The notes under the pieces were generated by a model. It saw nothing but the letters and a program-made list of their open reading frames with translations. It was not told where the DNA came from and did no database searches. The position numbers and the translations under genes were made by a program. Shown piece by piece: positions 42,756-50,180 of a stretch of 64,000 nt of DNA. This stretch comes from Pseudomonas marginalis (GTDB lineage: Bacteria; Pseudomonadota; Gammaproteobacteria; Pseudomonadales; Pseudomonadaceae). Each line of letters starts with the position of its first letter. Within the stretch, counting starts at the first letter, position 1. The stretch covers positions 1,431,001 to 1,495,000 of the forward strand of contig NZ_JALJWV010000001.1 in the NCBI RefSeq assembly GCF_024169655.1, given 5' to 3'.

Positions 42756-43649
42756 TCAGCGAGCGTATGACTCGTCTTCAATCAATCCAAGAAATGCGTC
42801 GACCAGGCCACTTCGCCGTTCAGTTGGGGTCAGCACGAGCAACGGCGCGCAAGCATCCACCTCGACCAGCGGCCGATACGTTACCCCCTTGTTCATCAAA
42901 CTCTGCGTACAGGCCGGCACCAGCGCCACCCCTTGCGCGGCCGCCACCAGCGCGATGATCGAGGTGATCTGCCGTCCGGTTGGCCCCGCGCGCAGGGGCA
43001 CGCCGTGGTGGCGGTACAACTGCTCGATGGCCTGGTTCAGTCCTGACCCATAGTCGGGTGGAAACAGAATCAGCGGGTACGCACTGAGCTGCGCCAAACT
43101 GACGGTAACCTGGCTGGCCAGTGGGCTGTCACTGGACACCGCCGCCACCAGCCGCTCTTCGCCCAGCGATAGCGCCTGCACGTCGTCGTTTTGCGGTAAC
43201 AGCCGGCTCAAGCCGATATCCAGCCGCCCATCCGCGACCTGCGCACCCAGGCTGCCGGAGGCGCATTCCACCAGGGTCAATTGCACATCGGGAAAGCGTT
43301 GGGCGAACGCCCGGATCGCCTGGCTGAACAGATCCGACAGGGCGATTGAACTGACATACCCCAACGCCAATTGCCCGGCCGTTCCGGCTGCCAGTTTGCC
43401 AGCGATGACGTGGGCCAACTCGACCTGTTCCAACACCCCTCGGGCATACGGCAAAAACGCACGGCCCTGGGCGGTGAGGGATACCGTGCGGCTGGTGCGA
43501 TCGAACAGTTTGAAACCCAGTTCCGTTTCCAGCGCTGAAATCTGCCGGGTCAGTGGCGGCTGAGCCAGGTGCAGGCGCAGGGCGGCACGACCGAAATGCA
43601 GTTCTTCGGCGACCGTCAGAAAGTAACGCAGCTTGCGTAGGTCGAGCAT
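42756..43649 (-). CDS. LysR-family regulator (CbbR/BenM-like branch)
   Basis: A 297-aa LTTR with N-terminal helix-turn-helix MLDLRKLRYFLTVAEELHFGRAALRLHLAQPPLTRQISALETELGFKLFDRTSRTVSLTAQG; the ELHFGRAA and QPPLTRQI signatures fit the subgroup that regulates aromatic degradation and efflux genes (BenM/CatM-type). The C-terminal domain reads GQLALGYVSSIALSDLFSQAIRAF. It is divergent from an MFS gene at 43745 with 95 bp between, so it probably controls the two MFS genes at 43745-46098. The effector is unknown. Confidence 0.9.
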   Translation of the reverse strand: MLDLRKLRYFLTVAEELHFGRAALRLHLAQPPLTRQISALETELGFKLFDRTSRTVSLTAQGRAFLPYARGVLEQVELAHVIAGKLAAGTAGQLALGYVSSIALSDLFSQAIRAFAQRFPDVQLTLVECASGSLGAQVADGRLDIGLSRLLPQNDDVQALSLGEERLVAAVSSDSPLASQVTVSLAQLSAYPLILFPPDYGSGLNQAIEQLYRHHGVPLRAGPTGRQITSIIALVAAAQGVALVPACTQSLMNKGVTYRPLVEVDACAPLLVLTPTERRSGLVDAFLGLIEDESYAR

Positions 43650-43744
43650 CCTGATCCTTGGGTATCAATCGGTGCGAATTCGGTATTGGTTTAAGCCCCG
43701 CCCGCCATTCTATAAAGACCTTTCAAAATAAGACGAGAGGTTTC

Positions 43745-44908
43745 ATGAAAGCGCGCCTGCATTGTGCCCGTCTAGCCCTGTTCCTGTGTGGCTGCGCGGC
43801 GTTTCTCAACCTCTATGCCACCCAGAGCATCCTGCAGACGTTTGCCGCGCACTTTCAAATCAGCGCCAAGGCGGCGGGTTGGAGCATTACCGTGACCACG
43901 CTGGCGGTGGCGATCACCGCGCCGTTTGTCAATCGGCTGACCGGGCGCTTCGAACCGCGCAGCGTGATCAGCCTGGCTGCGCTGCTGCTGGCGCTGCCGA
44001 CGTTGATGACGGCCTATGCCGATAGCTTCGCCGAAGTGCTGGTCTGGCGCTTTGTCGAAGGCATGTTGATTCCGGTGGTGTTCGCGACCAGCGTGGCCTA
44101 TATCGGCGACCGCTGGCGTGGCGGGACGGTGACTGAAGTCACCAGCCTGTATGTCGCGGGCACTGTGTTGGGTGGGTTCGCCGGGCGGTTTGTCACCGGT
44201 GTGATGACCGAGTATGTGGGCTGGCGCGAGGCCTTTGAGTTGCTGGCGGTGTTGAGCCTGATGGTGGGCGGGTTTATCCAGTTTCTGCTACCCGTCGGCC
44301 GGCCACGAGCGATGCAGGTTAAAGCGTCTTCGGCGGGCCTGTTTCGCAAACCCCTGGTGGCGGCGTATGCCGTAGGTTTTTGCGTGCTGTTTTCCCAGGT
44401 TGCGGCGTTTACCTACGCAGGTTTGTACCTCGGCCTACCGCCTTTTAACCTTGGGCCTGCGGCCTTGGGTACGTTGTACATGGTGTTCCTGTTGGCCCTG
44501 GTCGTGATCCCCATCGCCGGGCGCCTGAGCAAAGCCCGCCCGCCCGCCGAGCTGCTGAGTGTCGCGGCGGTGCTTGGCATCAGCGGCTCGGCGCTGACCC
44601 TGCTGCCGTCGCTGTGGTGCATCGTGGTCGGGTTGGCACTCAGTTCCACCGGCGTCTTTCTCGCCCAGGCCGCCGCCAATGCCTTCATTGCCGGCAGCGC
44701 TCGCGACAACAAGGCGGGCGCCGTGGGGGTCTATCTCACTGCTTACTACCTGGGCGGCAGTTGCGGGGCCGTCGTCCCGGCGCTGATCTGGCAGCGCTGG
44801 GGCTGGGCCGGGTGTGTGGCGCTGATCATCGCTTTCCAACTGCTGACCTTGCTGATCGCGTTGACGGGTTGGAAGCCTCCTAAACCTCAATTGATCCGCA
44901 CACCATGA
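43745..44908 (+). CDS. MFS transporter (YnfM-like)
   Basis: A 387-aa membrane protein. ATG 43745 with GAGAGG upstream. It starts MKARLHCARLALFLCGCAAFLNLYATQSILQTFAAHFQI, similar to the YnfM / arabinose-efflux type group whose first helix ends ..LYATQ(S/P). Motif A is FVNRLTGRFEPRSVISLAAL. Twelve helices can be traced, with the central loop at residues ~200-215. Probably a proton-coupled exporter; the ligand is unknown. The next MFS gene overlaps its end by 4 nt (ATGA), so the two are coupled, and both are probably governed by the divergent LysR protein. Confidence 0.86.
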   Translation: MKARLHCARLALFLCGCAAFLNLYATQSILQTFAAHFQISAKAAGWSITVTTLAVAITAPFVNRLTGRFEPRSVISLAALLLALPTLMTAYADSFAEVLVWRFVEGMLIPVVFATSVAYIGDRWRGGTVTEVTSLYVAGTVLGGFAGRFVTGVMTEYVGWREAFELLAVLSLMVGGFIQFLLPVGRPRAMQVKASSAGLFRKPLVAAYAVGFCVLFSQVAAFTYAGLYLGLPPFNLGPAALGTLYMVFLLALVVIPIAGRLSKARPPAELLSVAAVLGISGSALTLLPSLWCIVVGLALSSTGVFLAQAAANAFIAGSARDNKAGAVGVYLTAYYLGGSCGAVVPALIWQRWGWAGCVALIIAFQLLTLLIALTGWKPPKPQLIRTP

Positions 44909-46098
44909 ACGACACCGTCGCTTTGCCTGCACCTGACACATCCACCCGCCGCCGCGCGCTCATCGCCGGCTGCAGCGCCCATGCCGTACACGATGGCCTC
45001 ACCGATGTGATCTACGTTCTGCTGCCTATCTGGCAAGCTCAATTCGCTTTGTCCTACGCCCAGATCGGCCTGTTGCGCGGCGCCTATTCCGGGATGATGG
45101 CGGTGTTCCAACTGATGGCCAGCCGCGCCGCGACACGCTGGGGGCGTATACCGATGCTGGTGGGCGGCACCGCGCTGGCGGGTGTCGCTTACCTGTTGGC
45201 CGGGCAAGCCAGCGGGTTGACCGTGCTGTTGCTGGCGCTGCTGCTCGGCGGCCTGGGCGCCAGCACCCAACACCCGCTGGCGTCCTCGATGATCACCGAC
45301 GCGTATGAGGACGGTGGAGGGGTCAAGCAGGCGCTGTCCCACTACAACTTTTCCGGTGACATCGGCAAAACCCTGATCCCCGGCCTGATTGGCCTGCTGC
45401 TCACGTTGATCAGTTGGCGGGCCAGCGCCACCCTGTTGGGGCTGCTCGGCCTGGCGGCGGCGGGGGTGCTGTGGTGGCTGATCCCCGCTCAGCCCCGCGC
45501 TGCCATAGCGACACCCAAGACCCAGCCTTGCACCGCAATCGGTTCCGCCACCGGCCTGCGCGCCTTGATCCTCACCGGCATCCTCGACAGCGCCGTGCGC
45601 ATGGGTTTTCTCACCTTCCTGCCGTTCCTGCTGCAAGCCAAAGGCGCGGGCACGGCGGGCATCGGCCTGGCGCTGACGCTGCTGTTCATCGGCGGCGCAT
45701 TCGGCAAGCTGTTCTGCGGCTACCTCGGCGTGCGCATCGGCATGATGAAAACCGTCTGGCTGACGGAAACCTGCACGGCGCTGCTGATCGTTACCGCACT
45801 GTATCTGCCGTTGGCTGGGTTGATGCTGATGTTGCCGGTGCTGGGGCTGGTGCTCAATGGCACCTCGTCGGTGCTGTACGGCGCCGTGCCGGACCTGGCC
45901 AGCGCCGGCCAACGGGAGCGGGCGTTTGCGCTGTTCTACACCGGCACCATTGGCGGCGGCGCGCTGGCGCCGGTGCTGATGGGCGGCGTGGGGGATGCGC
46001 TGGGCGTGCCGGTGGCGGTGATGGTGTTGGCGGGGATGTTACTGGTGACATTGCCGTTGGTGTGGGAGGTGCGAAGAGGGTTGGAGATGGACGATTGA
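44905..46098 (+). CDS. MFS transporter (fosmidomycin-resistance/Fsr-like)
   Basis: A 397-aa protein with 12 predicted helices. CSAHAVHDGLTDVIYVLLPIWQAQFALSYAQIGLLRGAYSG (residues ~23-63) is the Fsr-type N-terminal signature (H-x3-D ... LPxxxxxFxLSYxQIG). Motif A is reduced (ASRAATRWGRIPMLVGG). The second half begins around GLRALILTGILDSAVRMGFLTFLPFLL. Fsr exports fosmidomycin and related phosphonates; whether this does is inference. It overlaps the preceding MFS gene by four bases. The pairing of two different MFS proteins in one transcript is unusual. Confidence 0.85.
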   Translation: MNDTVALPAPDTSTRRRALIAGCSAHAVHDGLTDVIYVLLPIWQAQFALSYAQIGLLRGAYSGMMAVFQLMASRAATRWGRIPMLVGGTALAGVAYLLAGQASGLTVLLLALLLGGLGASTQHPLASSMITDAYEDGGGVKQALSHYNFSGDIGKTLIPGLIGLLLTLISWRASATLLGLLGLAAAGVLWWLIPAQPRAAIATPKTQPCTAIGSATGLRALILTGILDSAVRMGFLTFLPFLLQAKGAGTAGIGLALTLLFIGGAFGKLFCGYLGVRIGMMKTVWLTETCTALLIVTALYLPLAGLMLMLPVLGLVLNGTSSVLYGAVPDLASAGQRERAFALFYTGTIGGGALAPVLMGGVGDALGVPVAVMVLAGMLLVTLPLVWEVRRGLEMDD

Positions 46099-46287
46099 TT
46101 GCCTCTTTTCGGATGGAAAACTCAGTTGCGTCCTACGTCATGACATTGGCTGCCTGGTTATAGAGTTTGCGCTTCATAAATCTCGGTGCATGTTTCGTAT
46201 GCCTATCAATGAGTGACGGGTGGTTGTTGCGTGATAGGAAACGATCAGAACAAGCTGTTTGTACGCCAATGACGTATAGGCGTGAGC

Positions 46288-46602
46288 ATGATATTTATAG
46301 AGTCGATCGCATTTACAGAGGATTTGGCAGAGCTTCTAAGTGAAGAAAGCTACAGTGAATTCCAAGAGTTTCTGGCGGAAAATCCCACTGCCGGTGATGT
46401 TATTCAAGGGACCAATGGCCTGAGGAAGATCCGCTGGGCTTCGCAGGGTAAGGGGAAAAGTGGTGATGTCAGAGTGATCTACTACTACCTCTGTATGGCC
46501 TATCAAATTAGATTGATCCTGATCTATCGAAAGGGCGTCAAAGATGATCTTTCGTCGGCGGAAAAGAGAATCCTCAGCGAGATAAACCGAAGGTGGGAGT
46601 GA
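46288..46602 (+). CDS. RelE/HigB-type toxin
   Basis: A 104-aa protein starting at ATG 46288 (GTG 46282 is possible). The fold of RelE/HigB family toxins is indicated by FTEDLAELLSEESYSEFQEFLAENPTAGDVIQGTNGLRKIRWASQGKGKSGDVRVIYYYLCMAYQIRLILIYRKGVKDDLSSAEKRIL. The RVIYYY and LILIYRKG strands and the central K/R residues (GLRKIRW, GKGKSGDVR) are those of ribosome-dependent mRNA interferases. Its stop overlaps the antitoxin start (TGATG). Base composition is more A/T-rich than surrounding genes, in keeping with recent acquisition. Similar to HigB of the HigBA/NadS group. Confidence 0.88.
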   Translation: MIFIESIAFTEDLAELLSEESYSEFQEFLAENPTAGDVIQGTNGLRKIRWASQGKGKSGDVRVIYYYLCMAYQIRLILIYRKGVKDDLSSAEKRILSEINRRWE

Positions 46603-46895
46603 TGGAGAAAAAATTGTTCAATCGTCTGGTAGAAAGCATGACCCAGATGGACGAGATTGTCCGGGGTGAACGCCCCCCATCCCGCGAATTTTTTGTTGAT
46701 GCCCTGAAGATAAAAGAGATTCGACAAGCCACGGGGCTTTCGCAAGCGCGCTTTGCGAAGGCGATTGATGTGCCCGTGGGAACGCTTCAGAACTGGGAAC
46801 AGGGGCGACGTGAACCTGAAGGACCGGCAAGGGCATTATTGCGTGCCCTCTACAATGATCCTGGTCACGTATTGGCGGCCCTGGAGCATAGATAA
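46602..46895 (+). CDS. HigA/NadS-type XRE antitoxin
   Basis: A 97-aa protein starting at ATG 46602 inside the toxin stop codon (TGATG), with GGGAG as SD. The helix-turn-helix lies at residues ~40-85: IKEIRQATGLSQARFAKAIDVPVGTLQNWEQGRREPEGPARALLRAL, followed by a short tail HVLAALEHR. It neutralises the upstream toxin and probably represses the operon. The toxin-first order is that of higBA. No clear operator was identified by eye in the 190 bp upstream, which otherwise hold no gene. Confidence 0.9.
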   Translation: MEKKLFNRLVESMTQMDEIVRGERPPSREFFVDALKIKEIRQATGLSQARFAKAIDVPVGTLQNWEQGRREPEGPARALLRALYNDPGHVLAALEHR

Positions 46896-46999
46896 CCGTC
46901 TGTGATGACCGTGTGGATTAAGCCGCGTAAGTTCTTTCGCGCAAGGCGCTAGGCTGATCTTCCCTGGCCGGGAAGGTCAGCCAAAGAATGAAACGCGCC

Positions 47000-47305
47000 T
47001 TAGAAGGACTGGGCCAACGTAAACGGAATACGCAACGCACCGATGGGGCCTTCACGTGTACCGCACATTTCATCGTGGACGCAGTGCTGCACCAGCACAC
47101 AAGGAAACGCCGGAACCCGTTGCAACAGGTCGCGCAAATGCGTGGTGGAGCCGATGCGCATCGGCTTCGCATCCTCGTCCAGCAGCGTCATCGCCGTATG
47201 CTCGAGGCTGACGCGCGCGATGTAGAAACCGCCCTCCAGCGACAGCAGTTCCAACTCGCGTACTTCACCCTTCACGGCCAGTTCGGTCAGCATTTGCATA
47301 TTCAT
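47000..47305 (-). CDS. DUF6482-family protein
   Basis: A 101-aa cytosolic protein with GAGGGTG as SD before ATG 47305. It reads LTELAVKGEVRELELLSLEGGFYIARVSLE and, later, PCVLVQHCVHDEMCGTREGPIGALRIPF, matching my memory of the DUF6482 family, which is restricted to gamma-proteobacteria. The VHDEMCG motif is conserved in the family. Function unknown. It begins 23 bp after the stop of the DUF3833 lipoprotein upstream, so the two are probably co-transcribed. Confidence 0.75.
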   Translation of the reverse strand: MNMQMLTELAVKGEVRELELLSLEGGFYIARVSLEHTAMTLLDEDAKPMRIGSTTHLRDLLQRVPAFPCVLVQHCVHDEMCGTREGPIGALRIPFTLAQSF

Positions 47306-47328
47306 GATTCACCCTCGCAGTGGGTCGT

Positions 47329-47853
47329 TCATTGGCGACGAAAGAACAGCGTGACCTGGCCCCATTCGACGCCAAACTTGGACATGCTCGAACGGTTGAT
47401 CAACGTGTCTTCGTCCATCAAGTACATCCAATCGTCAAAACTGACTTCGTAAATCGAGCCATCCACCGCCAGGTTGAGGCGGTAGCGCCAACGCAATGCG
47501 TTGCCGGCGACCTCGCCAATCGCCTCGCCAACTACGTCCCCCGCGCGCCCGCGCCAGCGCCCGGGGCCATCCGGTGTCAACGTCCACACCCGCTGCTGGC
47601 GCGTGCCGTCGCTGTAGAGAAAACGCTCGTCGAGAATCAAAGCATCGCCCTCGCGTCGGCTGGCGATATCCACCTCAAAGCGCTTGGCCACTTCCCCCGA
47701 ACGCTTCTGGAATATGCCCCAGGCCTTGACGGGTTTGCTGAAGAAACGCTCCAGGTCCAACTGCGGTTGCTGGTCGGCGTAGTGGTCGACCTCGACGTTG
47801 CCGCAACTGCACAGGCTCAATACCAGAAACAGTGAAACCAGTAGGCGTGCCAT
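47329..47853 (-). CDS. DUF3833 lipoprotein
   Basis: A 174-aa precursor with a lipoprotein leader (MARLLVSLFLVLSLCSCGNVEVDHYADQQP), with Cys at the lipobox. The remainder has the DUF3833 pattern: LDLERFFSKPVKAWGIFQKRSGEVAKRFEVDI, YSDGTRQQRVWTLTPDGPGRWRGRAGDVVGEAIGEVAGNALRWRYRLNL and DDWMYLMDEDTLINRSSMSKFGVEWGQVTLFF, a lipocalin-like beta protein. Probably tethered to the outer membrane facing the periplasm, with unknown ligand. It overlaps no neighbour and precedes the DUF6482 gene by 23 bp. Confidence 0.86.
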   Translation of the reverse strand: MARLLVSLFLVLSLCSCGNVEVDHYADQQPQLDLERFFSKPVKAWGIFQKRSGEVAKRFEVDIASRREGDALILDERFLYSDGTRQQRVWTLTPDGPGRWRGRAGDVVGEAIGEVAGNALRWRYRLNLAVDGSIYEVSFDDWMYLMDEDTLINRSSMSKFGVEWGQVTLFFRRQ

Positions 47854-47998
47854 GGACCGGCTCCTTGATCGTGTGGGGCGGAGTGTCGACGTTCAAGGGG
47901 TGATAGTTGTACATAAAAATATATTTGTACAGGTTTTTAGTGGGCGCTATTTTGGAGATTGGAGAGGTGTGGAAGCGCTGAACCCAAATTTCACTCAT

Positions 47999-48028
47999 AA
48001 AAAAACGGCCACTCAGGACCGGTTTTTT
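47999..48028. terminator. Imperfect hairpin with A- and T-tracts
   Basis: AAAAAACGGCC and GGACCGGTTTTTT form an imperfect stem with a short loop. It lies just outside the tRNA-derived repeat (48073) and could end transcripts leaving the small island leftward. Confidence 0.4.
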
Positions 48029-48072
48029 ACATCCCCGTCAAAACCATCCTGACGCGAGACCTATATCTGAGC

Positions 48073-48095
48073 GGAGCGGGTGAAGGGAATCGAAC
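48073..48095. repeat. Displaced copy of the tRNA-Gly 3' end (attachment-site repeat)
   Basis: GGAGCGGGTGAAGGGAATCG plus AAC, 23 bp, is identical to 49966-49988, the acceptor and T-arm end of the tRNA-Gly(CCC) gene. The distance is 1893 bp and the orientation is the same. There is no rest of a tRNA beside it. This is the expected far border left by integration at the tRNA 3' end. A 7-bp inverted repeat GGTCAGA/TCTGACC (48097-48131) follows directly inside. Confidence 0.82.
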
Positions 48096-48200
48096 TGGTC
48101 AGAAACAGCGTGGTCTCCGTGGTATCTGACCTTCTCGACATACACGTCACCATACACGCTGCTGATTGCTGGAAAATTCACATACAAACAGCAGTCGACG

Positions 48201-48722
48201 CTACTTGAAGCGGCTTTTAATTTGATCGACGACCCAGGACACAAAGCTTGCCAATGGCATATCTTCCCAGGCGCTATGCTGTTTTTTCTCTTCGGGGCTC
48301 ACTGCATTGCTAGCTAAAACACTTCGTAGCATAACTATCAAAATGGTAGTTATCGAGATGATAAGCGTTCCACCAAGCACGAGAATGTGCCAATCCATCG
48401 TTTTTACCATCAAGACGGGAGCGCTCTTAAAGTACACCGCCTGTTTAAACAGGTCGCTAAGGCCTGTCATGAAGTTGGCGAGAATTGATACGAGTTTATA
48501 GACGACCCAAACGGTTATACCGATGACCAAATACTCCTTCAACAGCTTGCTGGTGAGGGAGTACGCGAGCCAGTTAAATCGTGGCTGATCTGGGGTAGGT
48601 CCGGAAGGCAGCGCTCCATTACTACTGCTAGGTAAAGGGGCAAGCCCATCCTGGGCCTCAGGTGGTGTGAACTGTTGAGATCCTGCAGCTGTACCTTCGT
48701 TTGAATCTTGAGTTGTAGACAA
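48201..48722 (-). CDS. Two-helix membrane protein in the tRNA island, unknown
   Basis: A 173-aa protein starting at TTG 48722; there is no alternative ATG, and AGGAA lies 8 nt upstream, overlapping the end of the ImmA/IrrE gene, so it is translationally linked to it. The first ~50 residues are disordered and polar (Gln/Pro/Ser-rich). Two membrane helices follow, about 67-88 (VIGITVWVVYKLVSILANFM) and 113-135 (ILVLGGTLIISITTILIVML), and an acidic/basic C-terminal tail ends WVVDQIKSRFK. Not recognised as a known family. With a metallopeptidase and a XRE protein in the same small element, it may be a membrane effector or the target of proteolysis. Confidence 0.7.
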   Translation of the reverse strand: MSTTQDSNEGTAAGSQQFTPPEAQDGLAPLPSSSNGALPSGPTPDQPRFNWLAYSLTSKLLKEYLVIGITVWVVYKLVSILANFMTGLSDLFKQAVYFKSAPVLMVKTMDWHILVLGGTLIISITTILIVMLRSVLASNAVSPEEKKQHSAWEDMPLASFVSWVVDQIKSRFK

Positions 48723-48732
48723 TGGGGCTTTC

Positions 48733-49227
48733 CTATAGACCTAGGTTACGAAGCCGGTAGCCCATTGCTGCTTCAGAAACTGAAAATTGCTGGGCCAGAA
48801 TACTGGTTTTTTGCGCAGGCGGTACCTGCTCGACAAGATGTTGAGCTACGTGTGCAGGCATCAACAATTGCGCGGCAAAACGATTGGCATCTACCTCTCG
48901 AGTATCAACGACGGCGTAAGGATCGCTTGGATCTCGATGTGCTAACTCTCCAGGTTGCACATGCCCCAAAATCCAGTGGGCAATTTCATGTGCGACTGTG
49001 AAACGCTGGCGAGCTGGCGGGTCGTATGCATTCACCTTGATCAAGGGGCCATAGCTGTCGTATTCGAATGAACCGCTTATTCCTTCGCGATCCAAACTTG
49101 AGTCAAAGACAACCCTCGCTCCCATTTTTTGAGCAAGCTGAACGGGGTCAATCGGGAGGTAACCGTCCCAGAGCTCCCTGAGCACCTGAGAGGCCTTGGC
49201 GAAAGCCATGTCATTATTCATAAACAT
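48733..49227 (-). CDS. ImmA/IrrE-family metallopeptidase
   Basis: A 164-aa protein with AAGGAGG ahead of ATG 49227. The zinc motif is VAHEIAHWILGH, with His80, Glu81 and His84 (HExxH), and Glu111 in DTREVDANRFAAQLLMP as probable third ligand. This is the COG2856/ImmA/IrrE family, which cleaves repressors (ImmR of ICEBs1, DdrO of Deinococcus), usually a XRE protein encoded nearby. A short XRE protein is encoded upstream at 49464-49682. The N-terminal helical part (residues 7-40) is typical of the family. It lies in the tRNA island and is 10 nt from the following membrane protein gene. Confidence 0.92.
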   Translation of the reverse strand: MFMNNDMAFAKASQVLRELWDGYLPIDPVQLAQKMGARVVFDSSLDREGISGSFEYDSYGPLIKVNAYDPPARQRFTVAHEIAHWILGHVQPGELAHRDPSDPYAVVDTREVDANRFAAQLLMPAHVAQHLVEQVPPAQKTSILAQQFSVSEAAMGYRLRNLGL

Positions 49228-49463
49228 ATGCGGCGCCCTCCTTTGGTTTCGGGCTGAGAGTGGTATTTTTTGACTGTATATGATCCCACATCGACCCCTA
49301 TCATTCCATAACTCGCGAAAAGGGGGGCAAACTGACTTTGTAACTTAAGGCTAGAAACGCCAATTTCAATCCCTGCCATACAAGGGCGCGCTATGGTTGA
49401 GCAACAGGCGTGGGTTGACGTGCCTCATCTTTCTTTCTAGAGATCCATTGACCATCATTGGGT

Positions 49464-49682
49464 TTACCGCCGTCCTTCTTCAAGGTCTCTGATTGCCTTG
49501 ACTGAAACCCCGGACCGGAATGAAAGTGCCTCTACTGACCAGTTCAGCATGGCGCGGGCGGCGGCGCAGTGGACTGCCCGAAAGGACGGCGGCAGGTCAT
49601 CCATGAATGGGGCAGGTCCGCATTCGACTCCCGCCTCCTTTAACGCTCTGATCTGTTCAAGGTTGATAATTTTCGCCGTCAT
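49464..49682 (-). CDS. Short XRE-type helix-turn-helix protein
   Basis: A 72-aa protein beginning at ATG 49682 (MTAKIINLEQIRALKEAGVECGPAPF) with GGGAG eight bases upstream. The C-terminal half, RAVHCAAARAMLNWSVEALSFRSGVSVKAIRDLEEGRR, is a XRE-like HTH that stops right after the recognition helix, so the usual helix 5 is missing. It could be a natural short form or a truncated protein. It is the first gene of the minus-strand island set and a candidate substrate of the ImmA/IrrE peptidase 236 bp downstream. Confidence 0.75.
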   Translation of the reverse strand: MTAKIINLEQIRALKEAGVECGPAPFMDDLPPSFRAVHCAAARAMLNWSVEALSFRSGVSVKAIRDLEEGRR

Positions 49683-49865
49683 CACACAATCTCCCGAGTG
49701 CTGTTTATTTATACAGTAAAGCACGCGAACGGGAACGATTCTAGAGCCCCACGTTGAAACCGGAGGTGTCACGGTGGTGTAGAAAATGGAGGGGCGGACG
49801 TGATGCTGCGGTGGTCGGCCTGCAGGACGCGGGGGATATTTCAGGAGGAGGAGTGTTTAGGTTCG

Positions 49866-49927
49866 GGTGTCTGTTCAGTTCATACGGAGTCTGCGAAAAA
49901 CTACAAACAGACACCTTAACAGACACC
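49866..49927. repeat. ACAGACACC repeats beside the tRNA, integrase-arm-like
   Basis: AACAGACACC occurs at 49906-49915 and 49918-49927 (12-bp period) and inverted, as GGTGTCTGTT, at 49866-49875. They lie within 100 bp of the tRNA-Gly 3' end on the island side, where arm-type tyrosine-integrase sites are commonly found. No integrase gene is present in the window. Confidence 0.55.
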
Positions 49928-49964
49928 AAGTTGAAGCGAGGAAGGCTGGAAGCCTTGAAAATAG

Positions 49965-50038
49965 TGGAGCGGGTGAAGGGAATCGAACCCTCGTTATCAG
50001 CTTGGGAAGCTGGAGTAATGCCATTATACGACACCCGC
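49965..50038 (-). tRNA. tRNA-Gly (anticodon CCC)
   Basis: A 74-nt gene with encoded CCA. Acceptor GCGGGTG pairs with CACCCGC; the D-arm is GTAT-AATGGCA-TTAC; the anticodon loop TTCCCAA gives CCC; the T-arm is GAGGG-TTCGATT-CCCTT. One mismatch closes the anticodon stem (C27-A43). Its 3' 23 nt (without the final A) recur at 48073, marking it as the integration site of the small island. Confidence 0.95.
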
Positions 50039-50135
50039 TCAGAGCGGCTGACTTTGTACCAGATGTGCGCCGGGATTTGAAGTTTTTCTTCGAAAAATGT
50101 GCAGGTTGCGTGTGTTTGCGTAGGCAACGCGCCGA

Positions 50136-50173
50136 CCGACTGTAGGAGCGGGCATGCTCGCTCCTGCAGTCGG
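50136..50173. repeat. REP-like hairpin (GTAGGAGCGGGC type)
   Basis: CCGACTGTAGGAGCGGGC and GCTCGCTCCTGCAGTCGG form a near-perfect hairpin of about 17 bp. It lies 8 bp past the phaG stop and may serve as its terminator. The family (GGAGCGGGC) differs from the GGAGGGGGC type elsewhere. Confidence 0.85.
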
Positions 50174-50180
50174 TTGTGTT

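Noticed and set aside
48073..48095. Second tRNA-Gly gene
   Set aside because: Only the 3' 23 nt are present; no anticodon or D arm follows, so it is an attachment-site remnant.
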